From positions 12,631,249-12,695,248 of the forward strand of contig CM045735.1 in NCBI GenBank assembly GCA_024760905.1: a DNA stretch of 64,000 nucleotides, written 5' to 3'. Position numbers and translations under genes: made by a program. The stretch comes from Plotosus lineatus. Its lineage: Eukaryota; Chordata; Actinopteri; Siluriformes; Plotosidae. A model generated the notes under the pieces. The model saw only the letters and a program-made list of their open reading frames with translations, searched no databases and was not told the DNA's origin. Below, one piece after another: positions 58,234-64,000 of the stretch. Position 1 is the first letter of the stretch, and the number at the start of each line of letters is the position of its first letter.

Positions 58234-59223
58234 CTAAATCTGACTTCGTACACTGACAGTAGATTTGCATTTTCCCGTGGCACAGCGAAAGTAGTTCAGA
58301 AATAAGGGCCGCACAGCATCGTCTCTGAGTCCATAGATGAGTGGGCTTAGACAACGTGGTAACATCAGCACAAACACATAGTTTAGATAACGAAGGTCCA
58401 TAAAGAGGCTGCTGCTGGAGCTTGTCTTTGCTGCAACTTGCTCTATGATGCCGAAAAGAAAAGACGTGAGGCACAGGCCCAGCTGAATGAGGTGCAGCAG
58501 CACAGTCTTGTTGGCTTTTGTAGCAGAGTCTTTATTGGCGGAAAGTGATTTGGATGTGATCATGATTTTGATGTACGTGAAAAGGATGATCACAGACACT
58601 GACACAAACAAGAATATGTTAAAGCCTTGATTAGCATCTACTTGCCATTGTCTTATGAACAGCCTTTCTCTTGTGCAGTAGATTTGTGAGGTTAAAAATT
58701 TGGCATCAGTTAGAATTACATAAAGCAGTTCAATTGTAAAATACAATACACCAATAAACCAAAGAACGCCGATGGAGATACAGGTTCTTGTCCGAGTGGC
58801 TATTTCCGCGTGTCGTAGAGGAAAGTTTATGGCCACATAACGCTCTAGTGACATCAGAGCCAGGTTTAGAGGTGCGTTATAGAAGGTTGTCGCTGAAACA
58901 CAAACTACAAAAGCACAAGCAGCCATAAATAACTTGAGATTAGCGAGAAGAAAAACATATGACAGAGAGGAAAGGAACATCTGAATGGAGTCATTGATAA
59001 GCATGTGGTTAAACAAAATATAACGTGGAGCCTCTTTAAAAACAGATTTGCTCCAAAGCGTGTAGGAAAGGACAGAATTCAAATAGATAAAGAACAGAGA
59101 CAGTAGCATCGCAAACGTGAGTTTTGTTATGGGTTTCCCAGAAAATCCAACATGGAACTTTTGCTGATGTACAAGCAAAACTTCAAGTGCACTGTCATTG
59201 CTAGCAGACATAATATTATACAA
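58234..59223 (-). CDS. odorant receptor, teleost or131-2 type
   Basis: An intact single-exon GPCR of 329 residues, presumably in olfactory neurons. The text matches the fish odorant receptor 131-2-like family: LALMSLERYVAINFPLRHAE (119-140, the DRY-box region) and SPLIYGLRDD (293-302, the NPxxY equivalent in TM7). Predicted membrane segments are about 34-56, 67-93, 100-124, 147-171, 199-222, 240-264 and 278-298. Cys103 or Cys108 and Cys183 could form the usual extracellular disulphide. NDS at 9-11 is a possible N-glycosylation site. Met1 is chosen as the longest frame; Met5 is an alternative. It is convergent with ppme1. The ligand is unknown, and no second receptor lies in the window. Confidence 0.92.
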   Translation of the reverse strand: MYNIMSASNDSALEVLLVHQQKFHVGFSGKPITKLTFAMLLSLFFIYLNSVLSYTLWSKSVFKEAPRYILFNHMLINDSIQMFLSSLSYVFLLANLKLFMAACAFVVCVSATTFYNAPLNLALMSLERYVAINFPLRHAEIATRTRTCISIGVLWFIGVLYFTIELLYVILTDAKFLTSQIYCTRERLFIRQWQVDANQGFNIFLFVSVSVIILFTYIKIMITSKSLSANKDSATKANKTVLLHLIQLGLCLTSFLFGIIEQVAAKTSSSSSLFMDLRYLNYVFVLMLPRCLSPLIYGLRDDAVRPLFLNYFRCATGKCKSTVSVRSQI

Positions 59224-60149
59224 AATAAAACCATAAAGTATTTACAAAAGCATTAACACTATTGAATGAATCCTAAAAATAACCACCACTTTGTAGCAGG
59301 TCAGAAATTTTCAAAAAAGTAAAAAAAAAAAAAAAAAGATAAAGTAATATTTATAAAGTGTTTTCTTGCACTAATCCGTTGTTTGTGGTGCAGGAACCAC
59401 CTTGGTGTTTGAGCCCCGCTCTTATGAGTAACATTGATGTGAGCTGATGGTTATTATAGACACTTTGTGAGCCCCAGAGAGAACCTGATGACACCACCTC
59501 ACATTCAACAGACATGTTCACATCTTTGAGACAATGAAAAATATTTAAATAAAGTTTTCAAAATGTACAGTTTGCACTCAACATGTACCTTATGAGACCA
59601 CGTGTTACAACAGAGAAATGTAAATTATTTCATGTCATGGATACCAAAGATACTTTTTGTTGAAAGTCTGAAAACTGAGAAATTTTTATATTTCTATGTA
59701 AATATGATTAAAAGCATCATTCATTTTTTACACAGATCCCAAAACAAGATATTGGGATCCCAGTTAAAAATCGTGAAATATTAAATCTTACAGTTGGTTA
59801 TTTATCTTACAAGAAAAATGTTTCAGTATTACATATCGGTGAGTCGCAAAAGTTTGTGAACCTTTGCATGCATCTCCACGTTCAGTAATTGTGATTGGTA
59901 TCTGTTAATCATTTACAGTTACATTTATAGCATCTGGTAGATGTTTCACCGTCACTCTTGCCACAGTTGCAGGAGATTGAGAAGTATATTCGAAGTCCAT
60001 TTCACCAAACCTTATGGTCAAGTTCTACCATTCGCTGTGTGTGTGTGTGTGTGTGAAGGGCCTTTTCTACTTTGTGGGTAATATAAACCTTGATAGGTGC
60101 AGTGAAATGAGTACTTTGTCACCAGGTGCAAATTCCCTTCGTCCTTAAT

Positions 60150-60968
60150 ACAGGGATCACTCACTTTCTGCACTTAATTGGGACTGAGACCCCCCCGCGA
60201 CCACTAATTTCCGAAGTAAGATCAACCCCCATGACTGACGTATACGTACATCTATATTTGTATATGTCTGTCTGTCTTCCTTTCGGCCTTTTCCCTTTTA
60301 CTCGGGAGTCGCCACAGCGATTCGCACGTTTGATTTAGCAGAGGGTTTTTTTTACGTCGGATGCCCTTCCTGTCACAACCCTTTTTAGCCAGGGACAGAA
60401 ACACGCTAACGACTTTGCAGCTACTCTTTATGAAAGTCAGCAATGGTTCTTTTACATGCCTCTCACCATAGACAGTGAGAGACATGGCCCGCCTTTGATA
60501 ACCCAGTTAGCTGCACTGGGGGGACAGTGACAACCTTGTGGAGAGTGGGACTCGAACCCCCAACCTTTGGATCAGCGATCCAGCGCCCTATACCACTAGA
60601 CCACCACTGCCCCACATCTATATTTGTATATAATATCAATAAATACTGTACATATTCAACACTATAAATGCTTATAATAACAATTAAACATTCAAAAATA
60701 ATCCATAAGATGTAAATAACAAATAAACACGCATGCACACACTCAGATGGGCGCCTCACATAAAAATGTAAGTAGTTTTGTTGGGGGGTTTTGGGTTTTT
60801 TGTTTGGTTGGGTTTTTTTTTTTTTTGCATAACTGGCCTTGTTTGGCAGAATTTTCCTCAACTTTTTCCCCTATTTTTCCTTATTTTTTTAATGAATATT
60901 TTTGAAAAACCCACGATACACTGAAGCTGCAGGAACTGAAGCACGAAGTAGTGAGGAATCACTGTATA
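60150..60968. mobile_element. Tigger-like MITE interrupted by a SINE
   Basis: Ends ACAGGGATCACTCACTTTC and AAGTAGTGAGGAATCACTGT. The family A SINE at 60275-60613 is inserted within it; CATCTATATTTGTATAT occurs on both sides of the SINE, a likely target duplication. Confidence 0.75.
60275..60613 (-). mobile_element. SINE family A with LINE-like tail, full length
   Basis: Minus strand from 60613: GGGGCAGTGGTGGTCTAGTGG, GGTTCGAGTCCC, the family A body, and the tail CTGTGGCGACTCCCGAG..GGCCGAAAGGAAG. Flanked by a 17-bp direct repeat CATCTATATTTGTATAT. Confidence 0.82.
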
Positions 60969-61207
60969 TAGTCAGGCTTGGCGTTCCTACAGCAAATTTT
61001 CCGCATGTTACGTGACTTTTAGCGTGGGGTTCTGTTCTCAGGTAAAAAAAAAAAAAAAAAACGTATTGAATTACATTTTTAATTTATTAGGTGCCATATT
61101 CTGGCTATTTCTCAGAGCATCTAAGAAGTCATAGAGCTCCACAGCATGTACAAATTCAACTCCTATTCATTCGGACCACTTGTGTAGTATGTGTGGCCTA
61201 AATGCAA

Positions 61208-61538
61208 TGCCCTGATCTTCTTCTTCTTCTTCACTTATCCCTGCACATCCGGGGATGTCGTTGGGGCGCCTTCATGGCGAGACTTGGGCTGATTTGGCCT
61301 GGCGGCGCCCATCCCTCTCCAGGTCGTAGAAACATGCTGATGGCTTTGCAGCCTACTCTTTTTATGAAAGTCAGCAATGGCTCTTTTACATGCCTCTAAT
61401 AGACAGTGAGAGACATGACCTGTCTTTGATAACCCAGTTAGCTGCACTGGGGGGACATGGACAACCTTGTGGGGATTCAAACCCCCAACCTTAGGATCGG
61501 CGATCCTGCGCCCTAACCACTATACTCCCACTGCCCAG
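61208..61538 (-). mobile_element. SINE with family A head and a third tail
   Basis: The head near 61538 (GGGCAGTGGGAGTATAGTGG) and family A body are joined to an otherwise unseen tail (AACGACATCCCCGGATGTGC then GAAGAAGAAGAAGATC). Confidence 0.65.
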
Positions 61539-61908
61539 CGCCCTGATCTATGAGTACTTTATGCAAAATTTGCATATAGAAGATAACGCTCAAGAGTGTT
61601 GTCACAATACTATGTATACAAATGTTGTGCAGTGGCACCGCTTCCAGGTAAGATGTTACTACTGCTAGGCTGGCGAGTCATCAGCCGGGTCCATCTGTCT
61701 GCAGACGTTTCATCCCTTAATCTGGAACGTCCTTGGGATGGTGGGACAGCAGAAGGTGATCAGTTCTCTACTCTCGACGGTCAGGCTTCCAGCTACTGTC
61801 ATTTCTTTGAAGCCAGAGCCAATTGGATGCTCTCTCTGCTGCTTGAGCCATGGTGTTTATTGCTCTTTTCCTGTCTCTACCTTTTATTCCTAGGCCTGCC
61901 ATCATCTT

Positions 61909-63790
61909 TCAGCAGGACACTGCTGGGAAACCACACACTCCTACTTCAACAGGGAAGCTCCATGCTTGCCAGCCTTGGTGTCTACAGTCTTCCAACAGCT
62001 CATCATACTTTGCGAGCTTCCTCTCATGTGCTTCCTGGCATCTGGTTTCCCATGGTACTGTTAATTTTATGAGGAGTAGTTTCCTTGTACTCTCTGAGAA
62101 TAGCAGAACATCAGGTCGCAGAGTAGTCTCCACTGTTGGTGGAAATACAAGCTTGCTTCCAAGTTCAGCCTTTAGTTGCCAATCCTTGGCCATGCTCAGG
62201 AAACCACCTCTTATCTGATATTTAGCAACAGCATGATCTCCACTCACAACAAAGTTGATAAAAACTATCTGGATTTCTTTGTGATCTTTCTTCCTTTTGG
62301 TCTCCAACGTGTAGGCCAAAGCTGTCAACACCTGGTCATGTCTCCACCTGAATCTTTCCTGGCTAAGTGCAACCTGGCATGATGACGGAATGTGCTCTAG
62401 GTTAGCTGGCTCTTGGCACAGATGACATGATGGGTCTTCTATCATTCCTCACTTGCATAAGTTTGCTGGTGTAGGGAGTACGTCAAAGACAGATCTTGCT
62501 GAGCTGTGGACTTCCATATTTAGTCCCATGTCAACTGTCTCTGCACAGTATCCTACCTTGTCCATGCTCCTTGTTTCCCCATCTGCACTGCGCTTACATG
62601 TCTGGTTTCTTCCTCCTTTTTACTTACCTCTTGTTGTATCAGGTGTCTTCTGTCCTTTGGATTAGCTCCTTTTCACTTAGTTGTAGGTTCAGTGCCTAGA
62701 CCAGGGGTGGGCAATCTTATCCACAAAGGGCCGGTGTGGGTGCAGGTTTTCACTTCAACCAAACAATAGCCACACCTTCCACCTGTTTAAGACTTAAAGC
62801 AATGTGATCTCACCAAGATGGCTCCACTTCAGAATTGAAACAGTAATGTCCAATCTAGGTTTTTTTTTTTCTTTTCTGATCAGTGATTGGTGGAAACAGG
62901 TGGACGGTGTGGCTATTGTTTGCTTGAAGTGAAAACCTGCACCCACACCGGCCCTTTGCGGATAAGATTGCCCACCCCTGGCCTAGACCTTGTCTTCCTT
63001 TGCATACAGTTCCAACAATGTCTCTGTGTTGAAGGTAATATTCAGCTTCTACAGCTTCAGCTGCCCTCCATTTGTTTCCTGATTCCTCCACGAGTGATGA
63101 AAGTGGCAAGCAAATCTTCGCTGATTTGCAGTACAGATCTGTTGTTCTGAGATATCTGTTGATTTTATTTTCCATGCCCTCGAATGTTGACAAAGTAATG
63201 TCATACAGCATCAATGCCCACATTATTCCAGGTAGAAGTCCATGTTGGAAGATCCAGGCTTGATACGTCCCTGGCAGCCCTGACATGTCAATATTCACCA
63301 GTCTTTCTACTGTTTATTGTTCCAGACGTTTGTTGTTCTTGCCGTCTTTCAAACTAGCATCATACCATTTCCCGAAACACTTAATTTGATTCCCCATGAT
63401 AGATGGGATGTGTACATCTTGGACCTTCGAATTAAACCTCTCAGTGATTTTGCCTTTTTTAATCACCATACACCTTGATTTGGAAGGTTTGAACTTCATC
63501 CTTGCCTATGTGGCCTGTAGCACCCATCTAGCCTGGACATGCGATGTGGTTGTGATGGTTAAATCATCCGTAACCTCTCTGCTTGGTGGTTATCTGATGT
63601 TTGTCCTGGATTTTGACCCTCTGGCTTCTCTTTTCTCCGCTTCTATGAGGAAGTTCATGGCCATCACGAAGAAGAGAACCACTGAGATGGTGCAGCCTGT
63701 CACTATGCCCTTCTCTACTTGTTGCCAAGATGTTACATCATCCTGCACAGTGAATCTTACATGTATCCCTTCTAGATAGCTTGCTATCAT
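61909..63790 (-). mobile_element. decayed LINE with restriction-like endonuclease
   Basis: Minus-strand fragments in order: reverse-transcriptase palm (KGIVTGCTISVVLF), then MKFKPSKSR and QIKCFGKWYDASLKD, LFQHGLLPG-like thumb text, LHHRDIVG-like text (LQHRDIVGTVCKGRQG), then a CCHC-like finger CHLCQEPANLEHIPSSC and the endonuclease RPDVLLFSES..LTVPWETR..EAHERK..KY. This order is that of R2/NeSL-type LINEs with a C-terminal PD-(D/E)XK nuclease. The Glu expected before LTVPWE is Lys. Stops, a frame change near 62450 and a MITE at 62702 show it is inactive. The 5' part would be beyond 63790 or absent. Confidence 0.8.
62702..62980. mobile_element. palindromic hAT MITE inside a LINE
   Basis: 279 bp, nearly one long hairpin: CAGGGGTGGGCAATCTTATC at the left and its complement at the right, with arms over 100 bp. 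A perfect 8-bp target duplication GCCTAGAC lies at 62694-62701 and 62981-62988. Confidence 0.9.
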
Positions 63791-64000
63791 CTGATAACTT
63801 TCCAGGGAAGTGATAGTGCTCCAGTGCTTTTTTCGTCACTATTCAGGCACATATATATCATTAATACCTTCATGGCTAATTAATTAAAGCAATTATGACA
63901 CAAATCCAATAAACAATCTGGGAACAATTTGGCCAAGATACATAAAAGAATATATTCGTTTTGTTACAAGGAAAATGTATGGCACATTCCCATGTGATCA
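63791..64000. other. unassigned right edge
   Basis: AT-rich text after the LINE fragment. I see no ORF or element end. Confidence 0.4.

Larger units (their letters stand above)
59224..61207. other. intergenic region upstream of the odorant receptor
   Basis: 59224-60140 shows no gene; 59840-59870 (GAGTCGCAAAAGTTTGTGAACC) recalls a Tc1 end. 60150-60968 is a Tigger-like MITE with a SINE inside. The rest is AT-rich with an A-run at 61045. No receptor promoter element could be assigned. Confidence 0.5.

Overview
The window is vertebrate nuclear DNA, almost certainly from a teleost fish. It has short coding exons with GT-AG (and a few minor-class) splice sites, large introns, many microsatellites, and a heavy load of Tc1/mariner, Tigger-like, hAT-like, LINE and tRNA-derived SINE sequence. 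Protein matches are to vertebrate families and were made from memory of the human proteins. The repeat types (Tc1 relics, SINEs whose tail contains GTCGCCACAGCG) and an or131-2-type odorant receptor fit a teleost, perhaps an ostariophysan or catfish-like species, but the species cannot be fixed from sequence alone.

Four host loci are visible. (1) The 3' part of cnksr2 (+, exons at 191-695 and 3084-3283, with a doubtful short terminal exon at 5708-5758). (2) A complete sms (spermine synthase) gene (+, 11 coding exons, 11815-31285, 358 codons plus stop). (3) A complete ppme1 (protein phosphatase methylesterase 1) gene (+, 13 coding exons, 34107-57225, 377 codons plus stop). (4) A single-exon odorant receptor gene of the teleost or131-2 type (-, 58234-59223), convergent with ppme1. 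cnksr2 and sms also lie close together on human Xp22, so that part looks like ancestral linkage. ppme1 is on 11q in human, so its position here is a lineage-specific join or an ancestral link lost in mammals.

The most interesting host feature is three introns with near-perfect U12-type (minor spliceosome) signals. They are an AT-AC intron in sms (23386-24064), a GT-AG U12 intron in sms (28658-31254), and an AT-AC intron in ppme1 (37894-41850). Each has a branch-point motif 11-14 nt from its 3' end. The ppme1 one also has a U2-type GT/AG pair just inside the U12 sites that would keep the reading frame.

The rest is repeat-derived. 5759-11600 holds LINE, Tc1, SINE and Tigger-like relics. The sms introns carry several LINE 3' ends, mosaic SINEs and MITEs. 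ppme1 intron 2 contains a 1551-bp Tc1 element with Sleeping Beauty-like IR/DR ends. ppme1 intron 10 contains three hAT-type elements nested inside one another. 61900-63800 is a decayed restriction-like-endonuclease LINE split by a 279-bp palindromic hAT MITE with a perfect 8-bp target duplication. I see no CRISPR array, rRNA, or convincing functional tRNA gene.
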